Source: Clostridia bacterium
GTDB lineage: Bacteria; Bacillota; Clostridia; Oscillospirales; Acutalibacteraceae
NCBI GenBank assembly: GCA_017465085.1
Contig: JAFTWW010000028.1
Span: 62,001 to 126,000, forward strand
Reading direction: 5' to 3'
DNA: 64,000 bases
Part shown: piece by piece, positions 7,651 to 17,185 of the stretch
How the letters are laid out: each line of letters begins with the position of its first letter
Position numbering within the stretch: position 1 is the stretch's first letter
Translations under genes and position numbers: made by a program
Notes under the pieces: model-generated
What the model saw: only the letters and a program-made list of their open reading frames with translations
The model's database searches: none
Told to the model about the DNA's origin: nothing

Positions 7651-10040
7651 TCAGATTCCCCTGCCTTAAGTTCCATTAACTGATCTTTTGTTATAAGCAC
7701 CTTACGGGGTTTAGAGCCTTCATAAGGGCCAACTACTCCGCGGCTTTCCATTTCATCAATAATTCTTGCAGCTCTTGCATAGCCGAGCTTTAATTTTCTC
7801 TGCAAAAGTGAGGTTGAAGCCATGCCGTTTTCAACAACTACCTTAATGGCTTCCTCCAACATTACATCGCCTTCGGGAGCATCCTCCGCAAGACCTGTTT
7901 GCTTCTGCTTTTCCATAGCCGCCTGACGCTCAATTTCAACCATAATATTATCATCATATTCGGCGGCACAGCCATTCTTTACAAAGCTTGCAACCTTTTC
8001 TACCTCTTCATCACTTACAAAACAGCCTTGAACACGCTTAGGCTTGGTAGAGCCGATGGGGCTGAAAAGCATATCGCCACGGCCCAGAAGTTTTTCTGCG
8101 CCTGCGCCATCGAGAATAGTACGGCTATCGATTTGTGAAGATACCGCAAATGCGATTCGGGACGGAATATTTGCCTTGATAACGCCCGTTACAACATCAA
8201 CAGAGGGACGCTGCGTGGCAATAAGCAGGTGTATACCTGCGGCTCTTGCCTTGGCGGCGATTCTGTTTATGGAATCTTCGACCTCGCGAGGCGCTGTCAT
8301 CATAAGATCAGCAAGCTCATCGATGATGATAACCACATGGGGCATCTTTTTAACCTCGGGTTCATCAACAAGGGTTTCAACCATTCTGTTATATCCATCA
8401 ATATCACGGACATTTCTATCGGCAAACATTTTATATCTCTGCTCCATCTCGCTAACCGCCCAACCGAGAGCGCCTGCGGCCTTTCTCGGATCGGTAACAA
8501 CAGGGATAAGAAGATGCGGGATTCCGTTATAAACGCCAAGCTCAACTACCTTGGGGTCAATCATAAGAAGCTTAACATCCTCGGGAGAAGCCTTATAAAG
8601 TATGCTCATAATAATTGAGTTTATACATACCGATTTACCCGAGCCAGTAGCGCCCGCAATGAGTCCGTGAGGCATTTTTGCGATATCGGCAACAACAACA
8701 TTACCGCCGATATCTCTACCCATAGCAACAGTAAGCTTACTCTTGGAAGCCACGAAAGCGGTGGATTCAATGATTTCCCTCACGCCTACAACGGCGCTTG
8801 CCTTATTAGGCACCTCAATACCTACCGCCGCTTTATTAGGAATAGGAGCCTCAATACGAACGCCTGCTGCCGCAAGGTTTAATGCTATATCATCTGCAAG
8901 GTTTGTGATCTTGCTTATCTTAACACCTGCGCAGGGCTGTAGCTCGTATCTTGTTACTGTAGGACCGCGGCTGATATCCACAACCCTTGTTTCAACACCA
9001 AAGCTTTTAAGCACCTCTACAAGCCTTTCGCCCGTGCTTTCAAGCTCGGCGTTAAGGGTTTTTTCATTTATGGAATTAGACTGCTTAAGCAGGGTTGTTG
9101 GCGGGAACTTATAGGTGTTTATAACCCTATTTTCAATCTCCTCGGTAACCTTAGCGGTTTCTGCCTCGAAATCAACCGTAATCTTCTCAGGAGCAGATTC
9201 CTTAGCATCCTCTGCCTCTCTTGCAGTTTCATCGAGGGCTTCGTTTAATACATCATCATTTTCCTCTATGGCTAACTGCTCTTCGGGAACCTCGCCATCA
9301 TAATACGAATCAACAAGCTTTTTGGATTTTTCATCAAGGGTTGTATGCTTTTTAGAACGCTTTTCGGGAATATCATCAACGGGGATATCAACATTAAAGC
9401 CCTTAATAACCTTAAGCTCACCGTTACGCTTCTTCTCTTCCCTCTCAGCCCTTGCCTGATAAGCATTTTCCGCCTGCTCTGATACGGCCTTAACGGGCTT
9501 TGCCATAGCCTTAAAGAAAGCAATAAGGGTAGTTCCCGTTAAAATCATAAGCAGAACAAACATAAGTAAAATTATGGTGATAGCCGCGCCCGTTTTGCCA
9601 AAAGCCAAATATACGGGCTGACCTAAGAGAGCGCCTAAAAATCCGCCGCTACGTTTCTCAATACCGAGCTCATAGGCGGAAGTTAAATGCTCCCAGAAGG
9701 TAACGCCATCAATATGTTTACCGAAAATATCGATAGCTCCGCCTACAAGCATAACAAGGATTATAGATTCGGTTATCTTAGCGCCTACGCTTGATGTGGT
9801 TTTATCGAGGGCAAAAAGCACCGCCACAAGTCCCAATACAAAGGGATAAAAATAGGCAGTTACACCAAAAACGCCGAACAGGAAGTTATGTATTGCAAAC
9901 CAGACATTCTCTCCCGGTATAAACACTAAAAACATAAGGAACAAAGCTACTGCGAACATTATTACCGCATATAACTGCCTTCTGCTGTTTTCTTCCTTTT
10001 TAGTTGTGGGGGCAGATTTTCTCTTTCTTTTAGCCGCCAT
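7647..10040 (-). CDS. ftsK: FtsK/SpoIIIE-family DNA translocase
   Basis: This is an ATP-driven DNA pump that clears or moves chromosomal DNA at the division septum. It is about 797 aa. Four hydrophobic segments occupy roughly residues 25-175, then comes a charged linker to about 310. The RecA-like motor has Walker A GATGSGKS near residue 460, Walker B VVIIIDELADLM and IHLLIATQRPSVDVVTG. The C-terminal 70 residues are the winged-helix gamma domain (STSLLQRKLKLGYARAARII). ATG 10040 is preferred over ATG 10046 because GGAGG abuts the latter. It is flanked by a TepA homologue, as spoIIIE is in Bacillus subtilis. Confidence 0.95.
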   Translation of the reverse strand: MAAKRKRKSAPTTKKEENSRRQLYAVIMFAVALFLMFLVFIPGENVWFAIHNFLFGVFGVTAYFYPFVLGLVAVLFALDKTTSSVGAKITESIILVMLVGGAIDIFGKHIDGVTFWEHLTSAYELGIEKRSGGFLGALLGQPVYLAFGKTGAAITIILLMFVLLMILTGTTLIAFFKAMAKPVKAVSEQAENAYQARAEREEKKRNGELKVIKGFNVDIPVDDIPEKRSKKHTTLDEKSKKLVDSYYDGEVPEEQLAIEENDDVLNEALDETAREAEDAKESAPEKITVDFEAETAKVTEEIENRVINTYKFPPTTLLKQSNSINEKTLNAELESTGERLVEVLKSFGVETRVVDISRGPTVTRYELQPCAGVKISKITNLADDIALNLAAAGVRIEAPIPNKAAVGIEVPNKASAVVGVREIIESTAFVASKSKLTVAMGRDIGGNVVVADIAKMPHGLIAGATGSGKSVCINSIIMSILYKASPEDVKLLMIDPKVVELGVYNGIPHLLIPVVTDPRKAAGALGWAVSEMEQRYKMFADRNVRDIDGYNRMVETLVDEPEVKKMPHVVIIIDELADLMMTAPREVEDSINRIAAKARAAGIHLLIATQRPSVDVVTGVIKANIPSRIAFAVSSQIDSRTILDGAGAEKLLGRGDMLFSPIGSTKPKRVQGCFVSDEEVEKVASFVKNGCAAEYDDNIMVEIERQAAMEKQKQTGLAEDAPEGDVMLEEAIKVVVENGMASTSLLQRKLKLGYARAARIIDEMESRGVVGPYEGSKPRKVLITKDQLMELKAGESD

Positions 10041-10087
10041 ATTCATCCTCCGTTATGTACGCTGCCTATAAAGACAGCAATTATATA

Positions 10088-10771
10088 CTATTCTTTGCTC
10101 TTTTCAATCATATCATAAAGACAATCAAGCACCTGCGAAAGTGAGCCCAAGCTATCTATAAGCCCCTCCTTCACCGCCTGCTCGCCGTTTAACACCGAGC
10201 CAACATCGGTTACAAGCTCACCCGTGTTCATCATAAGACTTGTAAACCTATCTGATGAAATATCGGAATTTCTCACAACAAAATCGGTTATCCTATCCTG
10301 CATACGAGAAAAGTGATTCATCATCTGCGGAACGCCGATAACAAGACCGTTCATTCTAACGGGGTGAATGGTCATAGTAGCAGAAGGCGCTATAAAAGAA
10401 TGCTTTGCCGAAACCGCTAACGGAACACCGATTGAATGACCGCCGCCAAGCACATAGGTAACGGTGGGCTTTTTCATACCCGAAATAAGCTCCGCCACCG
10501 CAAGACCTGCCTCAACATCACCGCCAACGGTATTAAGGATAATGAGCAGGCCATCGATATCCTCATTCTCCTCAATGGAAATAAGCTGAGGAATCACATG
10601 CTCATACTTAGTGGTTTTGCTCTGCTCGGGCAACACGCTATGCCCTTCAATCTCACCGATAATTGTAAGACAGAAAATCTTATGCTTACCCTTTACCGCC
10701 GTTACCGAGCCAAGCTCCTTTATCTCACTATTTTCAAAGTTTTCATTCTTGTTTTCTTTATCTTTACTCAT
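10088..10771 (-). CDS. tepA: TepA-like ClpP-fold serine protease
   Basis: The protein is 227 aa with a ClpP/crotonase fold. TepA (translocation-enhancing protein) lies next to spoIIIE in Bacillus subtilis and this gene lies next to ftsK, which supports the name. Visible motifs are DIDGLLIILNTVGGDVEAGL, GGGHSIGVPLAVSA (nucleophile region), and SATMTIHPVRMNG with the His region. The frame is open to 11041, but GGAGGTAATGAT precedes ATG 10771 and the family homology begins after it. It probably acts in the cytoplasm near the membrane; the substrate is unknown. Confidence 0.85.
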   Translation of the reverse strand: MSKDKENKNENFENSEIKELGSVTAVKGKHKIFCLTIIGEIEGHSVLPEQSKTTKYEHVIPQLISIEENEDIDGLLIILNTVGGDVEAGLAVAELISGMKKPTVTYVLGGGHSIGVPLAVSAKHSFIAPSATMTIHPVRMNGLVIGVPQMMNHFSRMQDRITDFVVRNSDISSDRFTSLMMNTGELVTDVGSVLNGEQAVKEGLIDSLGSLSQVLDCLYDMIEKSKE

Positions 10772-10861
10772 ATCATTACCTCCAAATAATATTATTTGAA
10801 GGAAACATACAAATACACATTTTATTATACTATTTTTGCGCTGAATTTGCAAGTTATATAA

Positions 10862-10892
10862 TAAAAAAACTGCACCGCTATTGCGGTGCAGC
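10862..10892 (-). terminator. Terminator after the MsmK/UgpC-type ATPase
   Basis: CTGCACCGC (10870-10878) pairs with GCGGTGCAG (10883-10891) around a 4-base loop. The minus strand continues with seven T. Confidence 0.92.
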
Positions 10893-10907
10893 CATTGAAA
10901 ACTACTA

Positions 10908-12050
10908 TTAGTTACAAATAGTAATTTCAGTATCCTTATCAAAGAGGTGAATCTTAGCGGGTTCAAGAGCGATTGTAATCTTATCGCCGGGCTTAGCAGT
11001 AGAGGTGGGAGAAACGCGAGCGTTGATTGCCTGACCTTCACAGTTCATATAGAGATAGGTTTCAGCGCCCATAAGCTCGGTAACCTCAACGTTAGCCTCA
11101 ACAACGCCATCGGGGTTAGCGGCAATAAGGTCTTCCTCGTTGTGAACATCTTCGGGACGAATACCCATAATAACTTCCTTACCTGCATAAGCCTCAAGGC
11201 AGTTATCAACATTCTTGGAAGCGGGAAGCTTAATCTTAAACTTAACGCCTGCGCGGGTCTTGGTATCTTCAGAGCCGAACTCTACGAAATAATCGTTGCC
11301 CTCTTTAAGAAGCTTAGACTCGATAAAGTTCATCTGAGGAGAACCGATGAAGCCTGCAACGAAGAGGTTGCAAGGACGCAGATAAAGATTCTGAGGAGTA
11401 TCTACCTGCTGGATAAGACCGCTCTTCATAACAACGATACGGGTACCCATTGTCATAGCCTCGGTCTGATCGTGTGTAACGTAAATAAATGTGGTGCCTA
11501 AACGCTGATGGAGCTTAGAAATCTCGGTACGCATCTGCGCACGGAGCTTAGCATCCAAGTTGGAAAGGGGCTCGTCAAGAAGGAATACCTTAGGCTCACG
11601 AACGATTGCACGGCCGAGAGCAACACGCTGACGCTGACCACCTGATAAAGCCTTAGGCTTACGCTCAAGAAGGTGCTCGATATCAAGAATTCTTGCAGCT
11701 TCTTCAACACGGCGCTTAATCTCATCCTTAGAAGTTTTTCTAAGCTTAAGACCGAAAGCCATATTATCATATACAGTCATATGAGGATAAAGCGCATAGT
11801 TCTGGAAAACCATGGCGATATCGCGATCCTTAGGTGCAACATCGTTAACAAGACGATCACCGATATATATTTCACCATCAGAAATTTCTTCAAGGCCTGC
11901 TACCATACGGAGAGTTGTAGATTTACCACAACCTGAAGGGCCTACGAGAATGATGAACTCCTGATCCTTAATCTCAAGATTAAAATCAGATACTGCGGTT
12001 ACACCGCCGGGGTATCTTTTATAAACGTTGCACAATGATAAACTTGCCAT
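10908..12050 (-). CDS. Sugar ABC transporter ATP-binding protein, UgpC/MsmK/MsmX type
   Basis: The protein is 380 aa. It has Walker A GPSGCGKST (about 37-45), Q-loop VFQNYALYPHM, signature LSGGQRQRVALGRA, and Walker B VFLLDEPLSNLDAKLR. A C-terminal TOBE/OB regulatory region includes MGIRPEDVHNEED. This class energises carbohydrate importers and in Gram-positives is often a single ATPase shared by many permeases. No permease or binding protein gene is adjacent, which fits the shared role (inference). The ribosome binding site is AGGAGGTTCACAAA before ATG 12050. Confidence 0.93.
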   Translation of the reverse strand: MASLSLCNVYKRYPGGVTAVSDFNLEIKDQEFIILVGPSGCGKSTTLRMVAGLEEISDGEIYIGDRLVNDVAPKDRDIAMVFQNYALYPHMTVYDNMAFGLKLRKTSKDEIKRRVEEAARILDIEHLLERKPKALSGGQRQRVALGRAIVREPKVFLLDEPLSNLDAKLRAQMRTEISKLHQRLGTTFIYVTHDQTEAMTMGTRIVVMKSGLIQQVDTPQNLYLRPCNLFVAGFIGSPQMNFIESKLLKEGNDYFVEFGSEDTKTRAGVKFKIKLPASKNVDNCLEAYAGKEVIMGIRPEDVHNEEDLIAANPDGVVEANVEVTELMGAETYLYMNCEGQAINARVSPTSTAKPGDKITIALEPAKIHLFDKDTEITICN

Positions 12051-12176
12051 TTTGTGAACCTCCTAAAATTAACGCCTATAATTTCCTTAATATTATAACA
12101 GAATAGGTCGCCAAATGCTATGATTATTTCCTCCAATATTTCGAGCAGCCTTTTGGTCAAATTGTATAACTAACTT

Positions 12177-12893
12177 TTAACAAACTTTTAACAAGGCGGA
12201 AAATGCCTCCTTTTCGGCTATTTCTATACATTTTCCCTCTTCTAATGATTGCGGCAGAGCAAGGCCTCCGATCGACTCTCTGTGAAGCTCATTTACGCCC
12301 AGTCCCACCGTGCCGAACATTCTTTTTATCTGGTGGTATTTGCCCTCGGTTATAATAATCCGAGCCTTATTACTATCAAGGGGATAAAGCTTTGCAGGCT
12401 TACACTTGGTTCCATCTTTCAAGGTTACACCCTGCCCGAAGATTTCACACATTTCCTCGGTTACCTCACCATCAAGAGAGGCAATATAGCTTTTGGAAAT
12501 CATCTTTTTAGGGGAGATGCAGTTGTGGGCAAACTCACCGTTATCGGTGATAATAAGAAGGCCCGTTGTATCCCTATCGAGCCTGCCGACAGGAAAAAGT
12601 CCCGCCCTTTTAAGCTCGGCGGGAACCAAATCAACCACCGTTTCCCTGCTCTTATCATTTGATGCAGAGAGCACTCCCTTAGGCTTATTCATAAGGATAT
12701 AAATATATTTCTTATATGAAATTTCCTTGCCTTCAAATATGATTACATCAGCATCTGTATCAACTGTAAATGCCGCATCCTTTTCTATTCTTCCGTTTAC
12801 GGTGGCCTGTCCCCTCTTGAGCGCAGTTCTCACATCTTTGCGGGAGATATTAAGTTGATTTGAAATAAATTTATCAAGTCTTTGTTTTTGCAT
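12177..12893 (-). CDS. RsuA/RluB-family pseudouridine synthase
   Basis: The protein is 238 aa and isomerises a uridine of rRNA to pseudouridine. The N-terminal S4 RNA-binding domain (RLDKFISNQLNISRKDVRTA, residues 5-24) is followed by the catalytic motif GRLDRDTTGLLIITDNG, in which the Asp of RLD is the nucleophile. The C-terminal motif is KYHQIKRMFG. Its ATG directly follows the stop of the upstream small gene (TAAATG), so the two are probably cotranscribed. Whether it modifies 16S or 23S rRNA cannot be decided here. Confidence 0.92.
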   Translation of the reverse strand: MQKQRLDKFISNQLNISRKDVRTALKRGQATVNGRIEKDAAFTVDTDADVIIFEGKEISYKKYIYILMNKPKGVLSASNDKSRETVVDLVPAELKRAGLFPVGRLDRDTTGLLIITDNGEFAHNCISPKKMISKSYIASLDGEVTEEMCEIFGQGVTLKDGTKCKPAKLYPLDSNKARIIITEGKYHQIKRMFGTVGLGVNELHRESIGGLALPQSLEEGKCIEIAEKEAFSALLKVC

Positions 12894-13256
12894 TTAAGTT
12901 AAAGCTCGGGGTGCCGCTCGGCATCCGATTATCCTTCCCTTATATACGATAAGGTTAAGCGCCTTATCCTCTTCCTTTACATCATAGTTATATAAAACCG
13001 CTTGACAGCCTATATATCCGTTAAGGTTATATTCCCGACTCAGCTCCTCGGTTATTATTATCCTTTTGCTGAAATTTGCCTGCTCCTTTACATCAAGATT
13101 TACGGTTGATGCAAAATACACTCTTTTTGCATTTGTATCTCCGTTTTTATACGCATTTTTTGCGGCGGCAAATCTACCGAAAATAAATATAAACAGACAA
13201 AAAGCGGCTGTAAGACACACTAATATTTTTTTAGTAACCGAAAAATAAAGTTTCAT
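12894..13256 (-). CDS. Small membrane-anchored hypothetical protein
   Basis: The protein is 120 aa. Residues 9-29 (KILVCLTAAFCLFIFIFGRF) form one signal anchor. The rest is an extracytoplasmic domain ending in LIVYKGRIIGCRAAP, which faintly recalls the end of DUF4830 proteins, although the family's usual longer body is missing. It lies between ispF and the pseudouridine synthase gene on the same strand and is closely coupled to the latter. Function unknown. Confidence 0.65.
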   Translation of the reverse strand: MKLYFSVTKKILVCLTAAFCLFIFIFGRFAAAKNAYKNGDTNAKRVYFASTVNLDVKEQANFSKRIIITEELSREYNLNGYIGCQAVLYNYDVKEEDKALNLIVYKGRIIGCRAAPRALT

Positions 13257-13309
13257 TTTTGCCGCTCCGAATTTATTTCTTAGTAAACCTTATGAGCGGC
13301 AATGAAATT

Positions 13310-13783
13310 TTATACCTTTTCTATAAGGCAAACAGCGTGGGCGGCGATGCCAAGACCTTCACCTGTAAAGCCCAAGCCCTCTTCGGTGGTGGCCTTGACA
13401 CTAACCTGCGACACATCTATTCCGATGGCTCTAGCTATATTTTTTCGCATCTCTTCAATATAGGGCGAAAGCTTTGGCCTCTGGGCAAGAACAGTTGAAT
13501 CGATATTTCCCACCTTATAACCCTCTTCTTTCAGCAATTCAGCGGTATTCTTAAGCAACACCATAGAATCCGCGCCGCGATAAGCCTCATCGGTATCGGG
13601 GAAATGCTTACCGATATCACCGAGGGCGGCGGCGCCCAAAAGGGCATCGCAAACGGCGTGAAGCAAAACATCTGCATCGGAATGACCGAGCAGGCCCTTT
13701 TCATAAGGGATATCCACACCGCCTATAATAAGCCTTCTGTTTTCGGTTAGTTTATGGACATCATATCCGTGACCGATACGCAT
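13310..13783 (-). CDS. ispF: 2-C-methyl-D-erythritol 2,4-cyclodiphosphate synthase
   Basis: IspF forms the cyclic diphosphate intermediate of the non-mevalonate isoprenoid pathway. The protein is 157 aa, the usual length. Metal ligands are visible in [10 protein letters not shown] (Asp8, His10) and [20 protein letters not shown] (His42). The C-terminus has [15 protein letters not shown]. The ATG overlaps the ispD stop by one base (TAATG), and the ribosome binding site is AGGAGAGAT. It is coupled to ispD, whose product is two steps upstream in the pathway. Confidence 0.97.
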   Translation of the reverse strand: MRIGHGYDVHKLTENRRLIIGGVDIPYEKGLLGHSDADVLLHAVCDALLGAAALGDIGKHFPDTDEAYRGADSMVLLKNTAELLKEEGYKVGNIDSTVLAQRPKLSPYIEEMRKNIARAIGIDVSQVSVKATTEEGLGFTGEGLGIAAHAVCLIEKV

Positions 13784-14517
13784 TATATCTCTCCTTTAAC
13801 TATAATCGATTCGGCAAGAATTAAATCCTCAGCGCAGGTGATTTTAATATTCTGATTACTGCCCTCTACCATTTTTACGGTGTAGCCTGCCATCTCAAGT
13901 ACCGAGGCATCATCAGTAAAAGTTTCACCCTTAAGCTTCTCGGAGGCATCCATATAGCATTTAACATCAACGCCCTGAGGAGTCTGAGCGCCGTAAAGGC
14001 TACTGCGGTCAACGGTTTCAAGAACGTTGCCCTTCTCCCCTACTCTTTTAACGGTATCGTTAATTTTAATTCCGCAAAGGCAGCCATCTGCATCGCCGAG
14101 CGCCTTTATACAATCGGTTATAATCCTATTGTTAATGAAGGGGCGGGCGCCATCGTGAATAAGTGCCTTTTCATCCTGCGTACTAAGAGCCTTAATACCC
14201 TTAATAACGGAGGCGTGGCGGTCCTCACCGCCCTCTACTATGCAATCAAGCTTATTTATCATATACTTTTGAGCTATGCTCTGCATATCTGCCATAAGCT
14301 CTTCCCTTGTAACAAGAATTATCTTTGAAATAAGCGGGCAGTTTTCAAATGCCAGCATTGTTCTTGCTATTACGGGAATTCCTGCAACCGAGATAAGTTG
14401 TTTATTTATACCCTTCATTCTTGAGGATGAACCTGCGGCCACGATTATCACGGGCATACCGTTTTCTTTATCCGTTACCGCCTCTTCAAACTCAAGCTTA
14501 AAATCCAACTTGTTCAT
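13783..14517 (-). CDS. ispD: 2-C-methyl-D-erythritol 4-phosphate cytidylyltransferase
   Basis: IspD makes CDP-methylerythritol from MEP and CTP. It is 244 aa; the nucleotidyltransferase motif [15 protein letters not shown] begins near residue 28, so there is an N-terminal extension of about 20 residues compared with typical IspD. Other motifs are [10 protein letters not shown] and [16 protein letters not shown] 14526 is also open, but ATG 14517 has an AGAGTG ribosome binding site at suitable distance. It is first in the ispD-ispF pair. Confidence 0.95.
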   Translation of the reverse strand: MNKLDFKLEFEEAVTDKENGMPVIIVAAGSSSRMKGINKQLISVAGIPVIARTMLAFENCPLISKIILVTREELMADMQSIAQKYMINKLDCIVEGGEDRHASVIKGIKALSTQDEKALIHDGARPFINNRIITDCIKALGDADGCLCGIKINDTVKRVGEKGNVLETVDRSSLYGAQTPQGVDVKCYMDASEKLKGETFTDDASVLEMAGYTVKMVEGSNQNIKITCAEDLILAESIIVKGEI

Positions 14518-14532
14518 TTTAATCACTCTGTA

Positions 14533-14568
14533 AAAAACCGCACTTCCAATCTAAGCGAAAGTGCGGTT
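14533..14568 (-). terminator. Terminator after the Asp/Cys-rich protein gene
   Basis: ACCGCACTT (14537-14545) pairs with AAGTGCGGT (14559-14567). The minus strand continues with a run of T. Confidence 0.85.
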
Positions 14569-14580
14569 AATTATTATTTT

Positions 14581-15030
14581 TTATTCTTCTTCGCAACCGC
14601 AGTCGCAATCATCATCACAATCACAGCAGTCACAATCGAAATCAAACTCTAAGGGAGTGCCGCAGTTGGGGCATTCAATGCCCTCTTCCTCAAGCATATC
14701 CTCATCAAGATAGATAACATCGTTACAAGCGGGGCACTCAATCTCGTAAAGCTCATCATCCTCGCAATCGCAATCACAATCATCATCACAATCACAGCAA
14801 TCGCAATCATCATCATAGATGATTTCTTCAACGGCGGAGAGATCCTCATCAACTGCATCAATCTGATCGCACATATCATCAAGAGCATCCTCGATATCAC
14901 AGATTTCCTCAGTGATATCACCGATTAAATCGATAAGAGCGGCTAAAATCTTGCCTTCCTTAGTATTTTCATCAAGCTCTAAGCCTTCTGCAAGACCCTT
15001 GATATAAGCAATTTTCTCACAAATATCCAT
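14581..15030 (-). CDS. CD1247-like acidic zinc-ribbon protein with Asp/Cys-rich repeats
   Basis: The protein is 149 aa and strongly acidic. Residues 1-70 form an amphipathic helical domain (CEKIAYIKGLAEGLELDE) resembling the CD1247 N-terminal domain of Clostridia. Residues about 95-125 form a zinc ribbon with CPAC and CPNC knuckles. Two nearly identical Asp/Cys tracts (DCDCCDCDDDCDC) flank the ribbon, at about 74-88 and 131-144. The tracts could bind metal or arise from expansion of GAT/TGC codon repeats. It lies 17 bp after efp on the same strand. The ribosome binding site is AGGAGG before ATG 15030. Function unknown. Confidence 0.82.
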   Translation of the reverse strand: MDICEKIAYIKGLAEGLELDENTKEGKILAALIDLIGDITEEICDIEDALDDMCDQIDAVDEDLSAVEEIIYDDDCDCCDCDDDCDCDCEDDELYEIECPACNDVIYLDEDMLEEEGIECPNCGTPLEFDFDCDCCDCDDDCDCGCEEE

Positions 15031-15047
15031 TATTAAATTCCTCCTAA

Positions 15048-15605
15048 TTATGCGCGTTCCATATACTCGCCTGTGCGGGTATCAATACGGATAACCTCGC
15101 CCTCATCAATAAAGAGGGGTACGCGGATTTCACAGCCTGTTTCTAAGGTTGCAGGCTTGGTAGCATTGGTAGCGGTATCACCCTTGAAGCCGGGCTCGGT
15201 AGCGGTAACGGTAAGCTCAACAAATGTGGGGGGCTCTACGCCGAAAACCTTACCCTTGTAGGAAAGGATCTTACAAACCATATTTTCCTTAACGAACTTA
15301 AAGTTATCACTAAGCTCACTACCATTGATGGGTACCATATCATAGGTTTCCTGATCCATAAAATAGTAAAGGTCGCCATCGTTATAAGAATACTCCATAT
15401 CCTTACGCTCGATATAAGCGGTGGGGAACTTAGCGGAAGGGTTATAGGATTTTTCTATAACGGCTCCTGTAATAACATTTTTAGTTTTAGTTCTTACAAA
15501 AGCGGCGCCCTTACCGGGTTTAACATGCTGAAATTCTACAACCTGTAAAACCTGACCATCCTCTTCGAAAGTAACGCCATTTCTGAAATCACCGGCACTA
15601 ATCAT
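15048..15605 (-). CDS. efp: Translation elongation factor P
   Basis: EF-P relieves ribosome stalling at polyproline stretches. The protein is 185 aa, starting [18 protein letters not shown]. The loop that enters the peptidyl-transferase centre is PGKGAAF with Lys32, the residue modified in Bacillus subtilis EF-P. The C-terminal OB domain ends [13 protein letters not shown]. The frame is open to 15620, but GGAGGAAAAAATT before ATG 15605 sets the start. Confidence 0.97.
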   Translation of the reverse strand: MISAGDFRNGVTFEEDGQVLQVVEFQHVKPGKGAAFVRTKTKNVITGAVIEKSYNPSAKFPTAYIERKDMEYSYNDGDLYYFMDQETYDMVPINGSELSDNFKFVKENMVCKILSYKGKVFGVEPPTFVELTVTATEPGFKGDTATNATKPATLETGCEIRVPLFIDEGEVIRIDTRTGEYMERA

Positions 15606-15713
15606 AATTTTTTCCTCCATTAGATAAATTTATACTTCTAATACACTAAATATTGTAATGGTTTTTGCCCTCTTTGTCAAGAGTAATATACCATATAAAG
15701 CCAATTATAAGCC

Positions 15714-17174
15714 TTAATTAGCGGCTTTTTTTCTTTTTGCCCAGGTTGCAGGGAAGAATGCGATAAGCAACGGGAAAATTTCAAGACGGCCAAGAAGCAT
15801 TGCAATACTGAGCACGAATGTTGAAAAATCCGAATATGCGGCATAGCTTCCCGCGGGGCCTACGCCCGCAAGACCCGGTCCCACGTTATTAAAGCAGGAG
15901 ACCGTTGCTGTTAAATTCGTTTCAAGACCAAGCGGCTCAAAGCTTACAAGCAAAAAAATCACCATTATGCAAAGCATATATATAGTAAGATACACATTCA
16001 CGCTGCCGACTTCGGTTTCACTCATAGATTTGCCATCGGATACCACTGCGCTTACCGAACGGGGATGCAACATTCTTTTGAATTCTCTTCCCACGGATTT
16101 AACAAGCGTAACGGTTCTTGTAACCTTAAGTCCGCCGCAAGTGGAGCCTGCGCAGGCGCCTGAAAACATAAGAATAAACAAAACACCTTTTGAAAGGCTG
16201 GGCCACAAATCAAAATTCGTGGTAGAATAACCGGTAGTGGTAATTATTGAGGAAACCTGAAAAGCCGCATCTCTAAGCGCTTTAGAAAAGCTACCGCTTA
16301 TTGATAAAATATTTGCAGTAATAATACCTGTGCTTATCAAAACTATTACCAGATACCAACGAAGCTCGGTATTCTTGAAAACTGCCTTGAATTTCCTTAT
16401 GAGGATAAGATAATACAGATTAAAATTAACGCCGAAGATCAACATAAAAATAGTTATGACCCACTGACTGTAAGGACTATACGATGCGCAACCATCCGCC
16501 TTTATTCCGAAGCCGCCTGTACCTGCGGTGCCGAACGAATGAATCAAACTATCATATAGATCCATATCTCCTGCCCATAACAAAACGATTTGTACCAAAG
16601 TAAGAGCAATATAGATAAGGTAAAGGATTTTCGCTGTATCCTTGGCCTTTGGAACAAGCTTGCCAACTACGGGGCCGGGCATTTCCGCCCTCATTATATG
16701 CATTGAGCGGTCCGAAATATTGGGAAGAATTGCCATAACGAACACAAGTACTCCCATACCGCCTACCCAATGGGTAAAGCTACGCCATAAAAGCATACTT
16801 TTACTCATAGCTTCAACATTTGTGAGAATAGATGCGCCTGTGGTTGTAAAGCCGCTCACCGTTTCAAAGAACGCATCTACAAAGGAGGGTATCTCCCCCG
16901 AAATAACGAATGGTATTGCGCCGATAACCGAGGTAACTATCCACGCCGCCGCTACGATGGCAAAGCCCTCTTTGGCATAAATTATATGGTTTTTTGTTTT
17001 GCAGATAATGGTTAACAGCGTTCCCAGAACGAAGGATGCTACGGCCGTTATAAGAAGGGCAAAAAGTTGGGTTGTTTCGGAATATATAATCGCTGTTACA
17101 GCAGGAACTAACAGTAATACACCCGCAGTTTGACAAATGCGGCCGATTACATTAAATACCATCTTAAAATTCAT
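15714..17174 (-). CDS. trkH: TrkH-family potassium uptake channel subunit
   Basis: This is the membrane subunit of a Trk/Ktr K+ uptake system. It is 486 aa with about 10 hydrophobic segments arranged as repeated M1-P-M2 units. Selectivity-filter-like segments include TVSGFTTTGASI, HSFGTAGTGGFGIK, ITTTGYSTTNFD and NNVGPGLAGVGPAG. It lies 11 bp downstream of trkA on the same strand, giving a complete two-component system. The ribosome binding site is AGAGAGGCTTTGT before ATG 17174. Confidence 0.95.
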   Translation of the reverse strand: MNFKMVFNVIGRICQTAGVLLLVPAVTAIIYSETTQLFALLITAVASFVLGTLLTIICKTKNHIIYAKEGFAIVAAAWIVTSVIGAIPFVISGEIPSFVDAFFETVSGFTTTGASILTNVEAMSKSMLLWRSFTHWVGGMGVLVFVMAILPNISDRSMHIMRAEMPGPVVGKLVPKAKDTAKILYLIYIALTLVQIVLLWAGDMDLYDSLIHSFGTAGTGGFGIKADGCASYSPYSQWVITIFMLIFGVNFNLYYLILIRKFKAVFKNTELRWYLVIVLISTGIITANILSISGSFSKALRDAAFQVSSIITTTGYSTTNFDLWPSLSKGVLFILMFSGACAGSTCGGLKVTRTVTLVKSVGREFKRMLHPRSVSAVVSDGKSMSETEVGSVNVYLTIYMLCIMVIFLLVSFEPLGLETNLTATVSCFNNVGPGLAGVGPAGSYAAYSDFSTFVLSIAMLLGRLEIFPLLIAFFPATWAKRKKAAN

Positions 17175-17185
17175 ACAAAGCCTCT

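Noticed and set aside
14649..14921. Alternative frame inside the Asp/Cys-rich gene
   Set aside because: It is a shifted reading of the GAT/TGC repeat with Met/Ile-rich low complexity; the zinc-ribbon frame has a proper start and terminator.
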